From positions 186,001 to 250,000 of the forward strand of contig NZ_RBAK01000006.1 of assembly GCF_003626595.1 (NCBI RefSeq): a stretch of 64,000 nucleotides of DNA. The letters run 5' to 3'. Within the stretch, counting starts at the first letter, position 1, and each line of letters begins with the position of its first letter. Origin of the DNA: Micromonospora endolithica. GTDB lineage: Bacteria > Actinomycetota > Actinomycetes > Mycobacteriales > Micromonosporaceae. The translations under genes were made by a program, and so were the position numbers. Below, in pieces: positions 24,187 through 32,157 of the stretch. Under the pieces are notes generated by a model, which saw nothing but the letters and a program-made list of their open reading frames with translations, was not told the origin of the DNA and did no database searches.

Positions 24187-25554
24187 GTGGAGGAGTTGCG
24201 TCGCCTGTTCCGTTCGGCCGCCGACCACGCGGCCGACTACCGTCGGTCGTTGCCGGAGCGACCGGTCGGGTTGCCGACCGACCACGAAGCCGTGGCTGAG
24301 GCGTTCGCCGGCCCGCTGCCCGCCGCGCCCACCCCGGCGGAGCGGGTGTTGGCGGACCTGCTCGCGGCGGCGGAGTCCGGTCTGGTGGCCAGCGCCGGTC
24401 CGCGCTACTTCGGGTTCGTGGTCGGTGGCGCGCTGCCGGCGGCGACCGCGGCCGACATGCTCGCCGTCGGGTGGGACCAGAACGCGTTCAACGCCGTCCT
24501 GTCACCGGCCGCCGTCGCCGCCGAGGCCGCCGCCGGTGGTTGGCTGAAGGAGTTGCTGGGGATACCGCCGTCGGCGTCGGCCGGTTTCGTCACCGGCGGG
24601 CAGGCGGCGAACACCGCCGGACTGGCCGCGGCCCGGCATCAGGTGCTGGCGGACGCGGGTTGGGACGTGGAACGACGCGGGCTGCTCGGGGCCCCGCCGA
24701 TCCGGGTGGTCGCCGGGACCGAACGGCACGGCACCATCGACCGTTCGCTGCGCCTGCTCGGCCTCGGACTGGACGTGGTGGAGCCGGTGCCCGCCGGACC
24801 GAACGGTGCCATCGACCTCGGTGCGCTGCGGGACGTGCTGCGGGCGGGTGCTCCGGGCCCGACCATCGTGTGTCTCCAGGCCGGCAACGTGAACACCGGT
24901 GCGTGCGACGCTTTGCGCGAGGCCGGCGAGCTGGTCCACCGGCACGGCGGATGGGTGCACGTGGACGGCGCGTTCGGGCTGTGGGCTGCGGCGAGCCCGG
25001 CGACCCGGCACCTGGTGGACGGGCTGGAACTGGCGGACTCGTGGGCGTGCGACGGCCACAAGTGGCTGAATCTGCCGTACGACACGGCTTTCGCCTTCTG
25101 CGCCCGGCCGGAGGCGCACGCCGCGGCGATGTCCTACACGGCGGCGTACCTGGTCGGTTCTGGTGGCGCGCCGGTGGGCGCGGACCTCACCGCCGAGTCC
25201 TCCCGGCGGGCCCGGGGGTTCGCCGTCTGGGCCGGCCTGCGGGAACTGGGCCGCGACGGGGTCGCCGCGCTGGTCGACCGCTGCTGCGCGCTGGCCCGCC
25301 GGTTCGCCGAGGGGCTGACCGCGGCCGGGTTCGAGGTGGTGAACGACGTGGTCCTCAACCAGGTGCTGGTCGGCTTCGGCGACGACGCGCGCACCGAGCG
25401 GGTGGTGGCGGCGGTGCAGGCGGACGGCACGTGTTGGATGGGTGGCACCACCTGGCGGGGACGACGACTGATGCGGATCTCGGTGTCGAACGCCACCACC
25501 ACTGGGGCGGACGTGGACCGGTCGGTCGCCGCGATCACCCGGCTGGCGGCCTGA
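24187..25554 (+). CDS. PLP-dependent group II decarboxylase-like enzyme
   Basis: 455 aa from GTG 24187 (VEELRRLF); the frame opens earlier but without family sequence. Fold-type I decarboxylase features are GPRYFGFVVGG near residue 75, GFVTGGQAANTAGL (cofactor phosphate site), GTERHGTIDRSLRLLG, GWVHVDGAFGLWAA (the Asp bonding the pyridine ring) and DGHKWLNLPYD with the Schiff-base Lys. This is the aromatic-L-amino-acid/glutamate decarboxylase superfamily; some members are aldolases or aminotransferases, so the exact reaction is open. Its 3' end overlaps the convergent YjbR gene by 20 bases. Confidence 0.82.
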   Translation: MEELRRLFRSAADHAADYRRSLPERPVGLPTDHEAVAEAFAGPLPAAPTPAERVLADLLAAAESGLVASAGPRYFGFVVGGALPAATAADMLAVGWDQNAFNAVLSPAAVAAEAAAGGWLKELLGIPPSASAGFVTGGQAANTAGLAAARHQVLADAGWDVERRGLLGAPPIRVVAGTERHGTIDRSLRLLGLGLDVVEPVPAGPNGAIDLGALRDVLRAGAPGPTIVCLQAGNVNTGACDALREAGELVHRHGGWVHVDGAFGLWAAASPATRHLVDGLELADSWACDGHKWLNLPYDTAFAFCARPEAHAAAMSYTAAYLVGSGGAPVGADLTAESSRRARGFAVWAGLRELGRDGVAALVDRCCALARRFAEGLTAAGFEVVNDVVLNQVLVGFGDDARTERVVAAVQADGTCWMGGTTWRGRRLMRISVSNATTTGADVDRSVAAITRLAA

Positions 25555-25936
25555 CCTCGGCGGCGCTCGGCATCTCGGCGGTGTCGCCGCCCAGCGGATC
25601 CGGGGCCCGCATGTGCCACGCGTCGGTTACCAGTTCCCGCAGGCGGTCGACGGTCACCCGGGCCAGCCGCAGCATCACCAGGGGCAGCCCGTCGTACCCG
25701 GCGGTGGTGAAGAAGACCTCCGGTTCGCCGAGCAGTAGCGCCTGCTTCTCGGCCTCGTCGCCGACGTAGAGCACGGCGATGTCGGTCCGGATGCGGCGCG
25801 GCTCGCCGGGCCGGCGCTCGGGGTAGGACCAGACGAAGCCCTTGCCGCCGACCCGGAAGTCGAAGCCGTCGCTGTCGATCTCGACCACGTGTGGCAGCGC
25901 GCGGGCCAGCCGCCGGACGTCGTCGGCGTCAGCCAT
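25535..25936 (-). CDS. MmcQ/YjbR-family protein
   Basis: 133 aa from ATG 25936. It has the compact alpha/beta MmcQ/YjbR layout: [20 protein letters not shown], a DEAEKQALL helix, [17 protein letters not shown] and the late [10 protein letters not shown], close to the family's W-x-x-x-A/P ending. The family has a double-wing DNA-binding-like fold and often appears as small stand-alone proteins of unknown role. Its start overlaps the stop of the upstream aminotransferase by 8 bases, so the two are co-translated. Confidence 0.82.
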   Translation of the reverse strand: MADADDVRRLARALPHVVEIDSDGFDFRVGGKGFVWSYPERRPGEPRRIRTDIAVLYVGDEAEKQALLLGEPEVFFTTAGYDGLPLVMLRLARVTVDRLRELVTDAWHMRAPDPLGGDTAEMPSAAEVRPPAG

Positions 25937-27173
25937 CGGAGGGCCCCCCGCCGACCGCCCGGCCCATCCGGGTGACCGCCTCGGTGAGGATCTCCGGCGA
26001 GGTCGCGAAGTTGAGCCGGACGAAGCCGGTCCCGCCGGTGCCGAAGACGTGCCCGGAGCTGAGGGCGACCCGCGCGCGGTCGAGGAACATCCGGGCCGGA
26101 CCGGCCAGGTCGCTGGCGATGCCGGGTCCGTCGCCCGGCGCCGGGGTGTCGATGCCCAGCGCGGCGCAGTCCAGCCAGGCGAGGTAGGTGCCCTCCGGGC
26201 GGTGGTACCGGACGGCGGGCAGGTGCTCGGCCAGCAGCGCCGCCAGCAGGGCGCGGTTGGCGTCCAGACCGTCGAGCACCCGGTCGAGCCACGGCCCGCC
26301 GGCGCGGAAGGCGGCCGTGTGCGCGAGGACGCCGAGGTGGCTGGGGCCGTGGCTGACCTCCTCCGGCATCCGGGCGAGGTCGGCGACGGCGTCCGGACCG
26401 GCGACCGCGAGCGCCGCCTTGAGGCCGGCGAGGTTCCACGCCTTGGAGGCCGAGACGACGGCGAACGCGTTCGCCGTGCCGGCGACCGTGAGGTACGGCG
26501 TGAAGTGCGCCCCGGCGAACACCAGGGGAGCGTGGATCTCGTCGGAGATCACCCGTACCCCGTGCCGGTCGGCCAGCGCGGCGACGGCTTCCAGCTCGTC
26601 GCGGCGGTGCACCACACCGGTCGGGTTGTGCGGGTTGCACAGCAGGAACGCCGGACGGCGTCCGGCTGCCCGCGCGTGACCGAACGCCTCGTCCAGGGCG
26701 GCGAGGTCCATCCGCAGGTCCGGTCCGAGGGGCGCCTCGACCACGCGCCGGTCGGCGTGGCCGACGAACGCGTAGAACGGCGGGTACACCGGGGGGCAGA
26801 CCACCACCGCGTCGCCGGGGTCGGTCACCAGCCGCAGCACCTCGACGATGCCGATCATCACGTCGGGCACCACGGTGGTGCGGTCGACGCGGAAGTCGTG
26901 CCAGGCCCAGCGCCGGGCGGCGAACTCGGCGAGCGCCTCGGCGTACGCCGTCCCGTGCGCGTACCCGGTGTCGCCCAGGTCGACCGCGCGGCGCAGCGCG
27001 TCGGCGACGGCCGGGGCGAGGGGGACGTCCATCTCGGCCACCCAGAGGGGGAGCACGTCCGGCGGGTGCAGGCGCCACTTCACGCTGGTGCGCTGCCGCA
27101 GTTCGTCAAGCGTCAGCCGGGTGAGCGGGTTCTGCGTCGGGGAGCCGTCGGCGGAGGGGGCGGATCCTGCCAT
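25929..27173 (-). CDS. MalY/PatB-type PLP aminotransferase (probable cystathionine beta-lyase)
   Basis: 414 aa from ATG 27173. Fold-type I signatures are [17 protein letters not shown] (the MalY/PatB N-terminal WVAxMD motif), [26 protein letters not shown] (Asn/Pro substrate loop), [14 protein letters not shown] (Asp to the pyridine N) and [13 protein letters not shown] (Schiff-base Lys). Characterised relatives cleave cystathionine or cysteine conjugates to release a thiol and pyruvate, and some regulate. It heads a two-gene unit with the YjbR protein and is divergent from a BASS transporter (107-bp gap with an inverted repeat). Confidence 0.87.
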   Translation of the reverse strand: MAGSAPSADGSPTQNPLTRLTLDELRQRTSVKWRLHPPDVLPLWVAEMDVPLAPAVADALRRAVDLGDTGYAHGTAYAEALAEFAARRWAWHDFRVDRTTVVPDVMIGIVEVLRLVTDPGDAVVVCPPVYPPFYAFVGHADRRVVEAPLGPDLRMDLAALDEAFGHARAAGRRPAFLLCNPHNPTGVVHRRDELEAVAALADRHGVRVISDEIHAPLVFAGAHFTPYLTVAGTANAFAVVSASKAWNLAGLKAALAVAGPDAVADLARMPEEVSHGPSHLGVLAHTAAFRAGGPWLDRVLDGLDANRALLAALLAEHLPAVRYHRPEGTYLAWLDCAALGIDTPAPGDGPGIASDLAGPARMFLDRARVALSSGHVFGTGGTGFVRLNFATSPEILTEAVTRMGRAVGGGPSDG

Positions 27174-27252
27174 GCCGTCCACCCTAGGGTCTGGGCCGAC
27201 GTTCCTGCCGGCGCGCGGCCTCCACACCCGGCCGCACGGGGGATGGTGGCGG

Positions 27253-27270
27253 CGTTACCGGGTGGTAACG
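27253..27270. promoter_or_regulatory. inverted repeat CGTTACC-N4-GGTAACG before the BASS transporter
   Basis: Perfect 7-4-7 inverted repeat ending 10 bases before ATG 27281, where a ribosome or polymerase would sit, and within the divergent promoter region shared with the MalY-type gene. A repressor site is likely; the regulator is unknown. Confidence 0.5.
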
Positions 27271-27280
27271 ATGTCGTGTC

Positions 27281-28159
27281 ATGGACTCCGCCCTGACCTT
27301 GATCGGACTTCCCGTCGCCCTCGGCATCATCATGCTCGGTCTGGGCCTCGGACTGACCACCGACGACTTCCGCCGGGTGGCCCGGCACCCGAAGGCGGCC
27401 GTCATCGCGCTGGTCTGCCAGCTGCTGGTGCTGCCGGCGCTCTGCTTCGGCCTGGTGCTCGCCTTCGACCTGCCGCCGGCCCTGGCGGTGGGGATGATGT
27501 TGCTGGCGGCTTCCCCCGGCGGCACCACCGCGAACCTCTACAGCCACCTGTTCGGCGGCAACGTGGCGCTGAACATCGCCCTGACCGCCATCAACTCGGT
27601 GCTCGCCGTGTTCATCCTGCCGATCGTGGTCAACCTGTCGGCGGCCTATTTCCTGGACGACGGCAGGAGCATCGGCCTGCAGTTCGACAAGGTTCTCCAG
27701 GTGTTCGCCATCGTGCTCCTCCCGGTCGCGGTCGGCATGCTGATCCGGGCCCGGGCGTCCCGCCTCGCCGCCCGCCTGGACCGGCCGGTCCGGATCCTGT
27801 CCGTGGTCGTCCTGGTCGCGGTGATCGCCGGTGCGGTGCTCGGCGAGCGGGAGAACATCGCCGACTACTTCGTCTCGGTCGGCCTGGCCGTGCTCGCGTT
27901 CAACCTGCTGAGCCTCACCATCGGGTACGGCGTGCCGCGGCTGGCCGGGGTCGACCGGAGCGCGGCGACGGCGGCCGGTTTCGAGATCGGCATCCACAAC
28001 AGCACCCTGGCCATCACGATCGCGCTCAGCCCGGCGCTGCTGGACAGCACCCAGATGGCGATCCCGGCGGCGGTCTACGGCATCGTCATGTTCTTCACCG
28101 CGGCGGCCTTCGGCTACCTGGTGACCCGGCGCGCCACCCGGGCGGAACCGTTACAGTGA
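27281..28159 (+). CDS. BASS-family (bile acid:sodium symporter-like) transporter
   Basis: 292 aa from ATG 27281 with about nine membrane helices. Family features include LTTDDFRRVARHPKAAVI near the N-terminus, LLAASPGGTTANLYSHLFGG (the conserved SPGG loop of the crossing helix) and FEIGIHNSTLAITIAL (the second conserved crossing region E-x-G-x-H/Q-N). Members use a sodium gradient to move organic anions such as bile acids, 2-keto acids or pantoate. The substrate here is unknown. No ribosome binding site is strong; an inverted repeat occupies the leader. Confidence 0.88.
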   Translation: MDSALTLIGLPVALGIIMLGLGLGLTTDDFRRVARHPKAAVIALVCQLLVLPALCFGLVLAFDLPPALAVGMMLLAASPGGTTANLYSHLFGGNVALNIALTAINSVLAVFILPIVVNLSAAYFLDDGRSIGLQFDKVLQVFAIVLLPVAVGMLIRARASRLAARLDRPVRILSVVVLVAVIAGAVLGERENIADYFVSVGLAVLAFNLLSLTIGYGVPRLAGVDRSAATAAGFEIGIHNSTLAITIALSPALLDSTQMAIPAAVYGIVMFFTAAAFGYLVTRRATRAEPLQ

Positions 28160-28181
28160 CGTTGCCCGATGCGTCAGGGGG

Positions 28182-28313
28182 GTGTGGAGATTGCTGGCCG
28201 GAGCGTTCCTCTCCGTGGTCTACGCATTCCTGGGTTGGCTCGTCTCCTTCACGGCCCGGGCCTCGCTGCGGCCGTCGGTGAACATGCACCGCAGCCCGGG
28301 GTACGCACGGTAG
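28182..28313 (+). CDS. possible 43-aa single-pass membrane miniprotein
   Basis: GTG 28182 opens MWRLLAGAFLSVVYAFLG..., one predicted membrane helix followed by a short basic tail ending at TAG 28313, five bases before the next ATG. About 88% of codons end in G or C, as in neighbouring real genes, which favours coding. The AGGGG run is too close to the start for a normal Shine-Dalgarno, so the start or the gene is uncertain. It may be an accessory peptide to the flanking membrane proteins. Confidence 0.4.
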   Translation: MWRLLAGAFLSVVYAFLGWLVSFTARASLRPSVNMHRSPGYAR

Positions 28314-28318
28314 CCACC

Positions 28319-28552
28319 ATGAAGTCGATCGAACACTGGTACGCGGCACACCGCCGGGTCGAGCGTCCGCTGTACCGCACCGGGATCCTGCTCGCCGTCC
28401 TGTCCCCGCTGCCGGTCGTCCTCGGCGCCGCCTTCGGTGATCCACCGGTGATCGCGGCGGTCCTGGTGCTCGCCGTCCTGGTCGTGCCCTACCTGCTCTA
28501 CCTGGGCTACCTCGGTGACCGGGCCGCGGTCGCGGTGGACGGCGGGCGTTGA
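28319..28552 (+). CDS. small two-helix membrane protein of unknown function
   Basis: 77 aa from ATG 28319. A basic amphipathic start (MKSIEHWYAAHRRVERPLYR) is followed by two hydrophobic helices (GILLAVLSPLPVVLGAAFG and AVLVLAVLVVPYLLYLGYLG) separated by DPPVI, a hairpin that would place both ends inside. I recognise no family. The frame is open further upstream to 28169, but that part is shadowed by the 28182 miniprotein frame and lacks hydrophobic or family character. Confidence 0.55.
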   Translation: MKSIEHWYAAHRRVERPLYRTGILLAVLSPLPVVLGAAFGDPPVIAAVLVLAVLVVPYLLYLGYLGDRAAVAVDGGR

Positions 28553-28632
28553 GTCGGCGCCGCGGTGACGGAGACCCGTCGCCGTCGGCCCGTTGACCGG
28601 TCCGGCGAGGACCGATGGGAAGGGGTGGGCCG

Positions 28633-30216
28633 GTGGAGCCGGACAGTGCGGGTGGTCGGGTGCGAACCGACGTGGTCGTGGTGGGCGCCGGGCCGAACGG
28701 GCTCGCGGCGGGCCTGGTGATGGCGGGCGCGGGCCTGCGCGTCGAGGTCTACGAGGCGGCGTCCACCATCGGGGGCGGGGCGCGTACCCGGGAGCTGACG
28801 CTGCCGGGCTACCGGCACGACGTCTGTTCCGCGGTCCACCCGATGGCCCTGGCGTCACCGTTCTTCCGGGCCTTCGACCTGGCGGCGCACGGCGTACGAC
28901 TGTTGCACCCGGAGGTCTCCTACGCGCACCCGCTGGACGGCGGCCGCGCCGGACTGGCCTGGCGGGACCTGCGGCGCACCACGGCCGACCTGGGGCGGGA
29001 CGGAGCGGCGTGGCGTCGCCTGCTCGACCCCCTGGCGCGGCGGTCCGGCGACCTCGCCGACGTCGTCATGTCCGACCTGCGCAGCCCACCCGCGCATCCC
29101 CGGTTGGCCGGTCAACTGGCCGTCCGCGTGCTGCGCCGGCTGGCCGCCCGTGGACCGCTCGACTTCCGCGACGAGGTCGCCCCGGCGATGCTGGCGGGTG
29201 TCAACGCCCACGCCATCGCGCCGGTCGGCGGCATCGGCGCCACCGCGGTCGGTGTCGTGCTGGCCGCGCTGGCCCACGGGGTCGGCTGGCCGGTGCCCGA
29301 GGGCGGCAGCCAGCGCATCGTGGACGCGCTCGCCGCCGAACTGCGCCGCCGGGGCGGCCGGATCGTGACCGACGCCCCCATCGACGACCTGGCGCAACTG
29401 CCGGCGGCGCACGCCGTCCTGCTCGACCTGACGCCCGCTGGTCTGCTGCGCCTGGCCGGCACGCGGCTGCCGGCCGGCTACGCCCGGAGCCTGCGCGCGT
29501 ACCGACGCGGTGGGGCCGCCTGCAAGGTGGACTTCGCGTTGGCCGGCCCGGTGCCGTGGCAGGCGCCGGACTGCGCGCGGGCGGGAACCCTGCACCTGGT
29601 CGGCACCCGGCAGGAGGCCGCCGCCGCCGAGGCCGCGGTCGCCGCCGGTCGGCACGCCGAGCGTCCGTACGTGCTGGCGGCCCAGCCGGGCGTGGTCGAC
29701 CCGTCCCGGGCGCCGACCGGGCGACAGGTGCTCTGGACGTACGCACACGTGCCGAACGGATCCCCGCGCGACGTCCGGGAACAGGTCAAGGACCAGGTGG
29801 AACGCTTCGCCCCCGGTTTCCGGGACCTGATCCTGGCCGAACACGTGATCACCGCCGACCGGTGGGAGTCCTACAACCCGAACTACCTCGGTGGCGACAT
29901 CTCCGGCGGGGCCACCACCGCCTGGCAGCTGGTGGCCCGGCCGGTACCGCGGTGGGACCCCTACCGGACCCCGCTGCCCGGGGTCTATCTCTGCTCCGCC
30001 TCCACCCCGCCCGGCCAGGCGGTCCACGGCATGTGCGGGGTGCACGCGGCACGGCGGGCACTGCGCGACCGGTTCGGCATCCGCACCGATCCGCTCACCC
30101 TGGTGGCCGGCCCCGACCGGGTGGAACCCGGACCTCCCGAGCGGTGTCAGGAAGGTGATGGCACGGGAGGCCACACTGGACGACGAGGAACTCGTCAACC
30201 GCGCTCGCCACGGTGA
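28633..30216 (+). CDS. phytoene-dehydrogenase-like FAD oxidoreductase
   Basis: 527 aa from GTG 28633 (AAGGGG 8 bases upstream; an ATG at 28615 is the alternative). N-terminal dinucleotide-binding motif VVVVGAGPNGLAAG, then VEVYEAASTIGGGARTRE, and a C-terminal FAD-contact region PGVYLCSASTPPGQAVHGMCG. This is the CrtI/phytoene dehydrogenase-related (NAD(P)/FAD) family, widely found without carotenoid genes; no crtB or crtE is near. The reaction is not known. Its last ~59 bases overlap the sigma-factor start in another frame, and the C-terminal tail is low-complexity (Gly/Arg). Confidence 0.8.
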   Translation: MEPDSAGGRVRTDVVVVGAGPNGLAAGLVMAGAGLRVEVYEAASTIGGGARTRELTLPGYRHDVCSAVHPMALASPFFRAFDLAAHGVRLLHPEVSYAHPLDGGRAGLAWRDLRRTTADLGRDGAAWRRLLDPLARRSGDLADVVMSDLRSPPAHPRLAGQLAVRVLRRLAARGPLDFRDEVAPAMLAGVNAHAIAPVGGIGATAVGVVLAALAHGVGWPVPEGGSQRIVDALAAELRRRGGRIVTDAPIDDLAQLPAAHAVLLDLTPAGLLRLAGTRLPAGYARSLRAYRRGGAACKVDFALAGPVPWQAPDCARAGTLHLVGTRQEAAAAEAAVAAGRHAERPYVLAAQPGVVDPSRAPTGRQVLWTYAHVPNGSPRDVREQVKDQVERFAPGFRDLILAEHVITADRWESYNPNYLGGDISGGATTAWQLVARPVPRWDPYRTPLPGVYLCSASTPPGQAVHGMCGVHAARRALRDRFGIRTDPLTLVAGPDRVEPGPPERCQEGDGTGGHTGRRGTRQPRSPR

Positions 30217-30730
30217 CCTGACGGCGTACGCCGCCCTGGTCGCCGGCCACACCGCGTCCGCGCACCGTACGGCGGTGCTGCTCGGCGCGGGTCCGGACGC
30301 GGAGGACGTCATCCAGGAGGCGTTCGTCAAGGCGTACCGCAAGCTCTCCCGGTACCGGGGGGAGTCGTCGTTCCGCGCCTGGCTCCTGGCGATCGTCGCC
30401 AACGAGACCCGCAACCTGCATCGGACACGCGGCCGGCGCGACGGGCTCGTCCTGCGGGCGGCGGCGGCGGACCCGCGATCGGAGGTCGCCGGGGACGTCG
30501 CGGTCGACACGGTGCTGGCCGGGGAGCGCCGCGCCGCGCTGGTCCGGGCCCTGCGCCTACTGCCGGTGAAGGACCGCGAGGTCATCGTCTGCCGGTTCTT
30601 CCTCGACCTCAGCGAGGACGAGACCGTCGCCATGCTGGGGTGGCCCCGGGGCACGGTGAAGTCGCGGACCTCCCGGGCGCTGGCGAAGCTGCGCGGCCTG
30701 CTCGACCCGGCGGAGGTGCGCTGTGGATGA
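30158..30730 (+). CDS. ECF-type (group IV) RNA polymerase sigma factor
   Basis: 190 aa from ATG 30158 (AGGAAGG just upstream, spacing short). Sigma-2 region: DEELVNRARHGDLTAYAALV, then GPDAEDVIQEAFVKAYRKL (region 2.2-2.3) and RAWLLAIVANETRN (2.4). Sigma-4 region: ALRLLPVKDREVIVCRFFLDLSE and the recognition helix WPRGTVKSRTSRALAKLR. ECF sigma factors redirect polymerase in response to envelope or redox signals. It overlaps the anti-sigma-like gene by 8 bases, as expected for a regulated pair. Confidence 0.92.
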   Translation: MAREATLDDEELVNRARHGDLTAYAALVAGHTASAHRTAVLLGAGPDAEDVIQEAFVKAYRKLSRYRGESSFRAWLLAIVANETRNLHRTRGRRDGLVLRAAAADPRSEVAGDVAVDTVLAGERRAALVRALRLLPVKDREVIVCRFFLDLSEDETVAMLGWPRGTVKSRTSRALAKLRGLLDPAEVRCG

Positions 30731-31442
30731 CCTGGAAAGGGAGCTGCGTGACCTGTCCGGCTGGCTGGAGACGCCCGACGCGCCGGACGTGACCGCCGGG
30801 GTACGCGTACGGCTGGCCACCCCCGCGCCCCGGTGGCGTCGGTGGCGATACAGTGCCGCCGCGGTGCTCGTCGCCCTGGTCGTCGCCGTCCTGCCGCCGG
30901 GCCGGGCGGCACTCGCCGACGCGGTGGCGGGATTGGTGCGCTTCGCCGGGATCAGGATCGTCACCTCGACCGGGCCGGCGTCGCCGGCGGCCACGCCGTC
31001 ACCGCTGCCGTCGCGGCGCCCGGTCGCCCTCGACGAGGCGCGGCGGGCGGTGCGCTTCCCGCTCCGCGTCCCGGCGAAGCTCGGCCCCCCGGAGCAGGTG
31101 CAGGTCGCGGACCCCGACGCCACCGGCGCCCACCGGGTGGCCACGCTGCTCTACCGTGGCGGCGCGTTGCGGGTGGACGCCTTCGACGGACGCGTCGACC
31201 TGCTCTTCCTGAAGCGGGCCGTCGGGCCGGGGGTGGCGTTGGCCCACGTGGACGGCGGGTTGGCGGTCTGGGTCGACGGCCCGCACGCGCTGACCTACGT
31301 GGATCGCGCCGGCACCGTCCGCGAGGAGACCGCGCGACTGGCCGCCTCGACCCTGATCTGGCAGGAGGGCGACGTGGCCTATCGACTGGAAGGCGCCCTG
31401 ACCAGGGACGAGGCGGTCGCGATCGCCGACTCGCTGGACTGA
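30723..31442 (+). CDS. membrane protein, probable anti-sigma factor partner
   Basis: 239 aa from GTG 30723, overlapping the sigma gene by 8 bases. The N-terminal ~40 residues (DDLERELRDLSGWLETPDAP) are a short cytosolic part; one membrane helix follows (about 42-62, YSAAAVLVALVVAVLPPG), then an external domain (about 95-239) ending in LTRDEAVAIADSLD. No zinc-binding HxxxCxxC is present, so this is not a ZAS-type anti-sigma. The extracytoplasmic part resembles the sensor halves of membrane anti-sigma factors only in layout. The role is inferred mainly from the operon. Confidence 0.6.
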   Translation: MDDLERELRDLSGWLETPDAPDVTAGVRVRLATPAPRWRRWRYSAAAVLVALVVAVLPPGRAALADAVAGLVRFAGIRIVTSTGPASPAATPSPLPSRRPVALDEARRAVRFPLRVPAKLGPPEQVQVADPDATGAHRVATLLYRGGALRVDAFDGRVDLLFLKRAVGPGVALAHVDGGLAVWVDGPHALTYVDRAGTVREETARLAASTLIWQEGDVAYRLEGALTRDEAVAIADSLD

Positions 31443-31529
31443 GCGTCCGGGCCGGGAACCGGTGCGGCCCGGCCGGTGTCCCGACAGTGGAACGCACGAG
31501 CGGGCACGACGTCGGACCGGAGGCGTGAG

Positions 31530-32054
31530 ATGGGTACCTGGAGCAGGCTGTCGTGGGTGACGGTGGCGGTGCTGATGCTGGCGGGGTGCACCACCGGACG
31601 GTCGACCGCCCCCGTCGCGGAACCGGGAACCACGGCCCCGACGAGCGCGCCGGCGTCCGCACCGACCGGCTGCGCCGACCGGGTCGAGCGGGGCCCGCTG
31701 CCCGTCTGGGCGGACGCCGGGTTCAGCGGGGACGCCCGGGCCCCGCACGTCGTCGGCGCGCAGGACGAGATCGCCGCGGTGCTGTTCGGCAACCCGCTGC
31801 GGGTGGCCCGGACCGACGGGTCCACCAACAAGATCCTCTGGGTCGCCCGTCCCGCCCCGACCCCGCCCGTGACGGAGCCGGCCACCCTGAGGATCACCGC
31901 GACGCTGGCCGGATCCGGCATCCGGGTGACCCGTGAGGTGCCGGGCGGTCCCGGCCCGTCCGTCGTCGACCTGCCCCGAGCCGGCTGCTGGCACCTCGAA
32001 CTCTCCTGGTCCGGGCGTACCGACACGATGGACCTGGGGTACGCGGAGAGCTAG
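31530..32054 (+). CDS. small lipoprotein of unknown function
   Basis: 174 aa from ATG 31530 with GGAGG upstream. Signal peptide and lipobox LAGC (about residue 19) predict an outer-face lipoprotein, followed by a Pro/Thr/Ser linker (about 22-45). The mature domain has two cysteines (TGCADRV and AGCWHLELSW) that may pair; the last strand (CWHLELSWSGRTDTMDLGY) looks like an Ig-like sandwich edge. No family recognised. It follows the sigma/anti-sigma pair by 87 bp and could be part of that envelope-stress unit. Confidence 0.6.
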   Translation: MGTWSRLSWVTVAVLMLAGCTTGRSTAPVAEPGTTAPTSAPASAPTGCADRVERGPLPVWADAGFSGDARAPHVVGAQDEIAAVLFGNPLRVARTDGSTNKILWVARPAPTPPVTEPATLRITATLAGSGIRVTREVPGGPGPSVVDLPRAGCWHLELSWSGRTDTMDLGYAES

Positions 32055-32157
32055 GGACCTGGACCCCGCCGGCTGCTCGGGGCGGGAGCGGTGGCGGTGC
32101 GGTGGCTGCGTACGATGCGGGGCCGGCATCCCCACGTCCTGCGGAGGTATTCGGCAG

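Noticed and set aside
28633..30216. Carotenoid biosynthesis locus
   Set aside because: The CrtI-like oxidoreductase has no crtB, crtE or crtY neighbours in the window, so only the broad family is supported.
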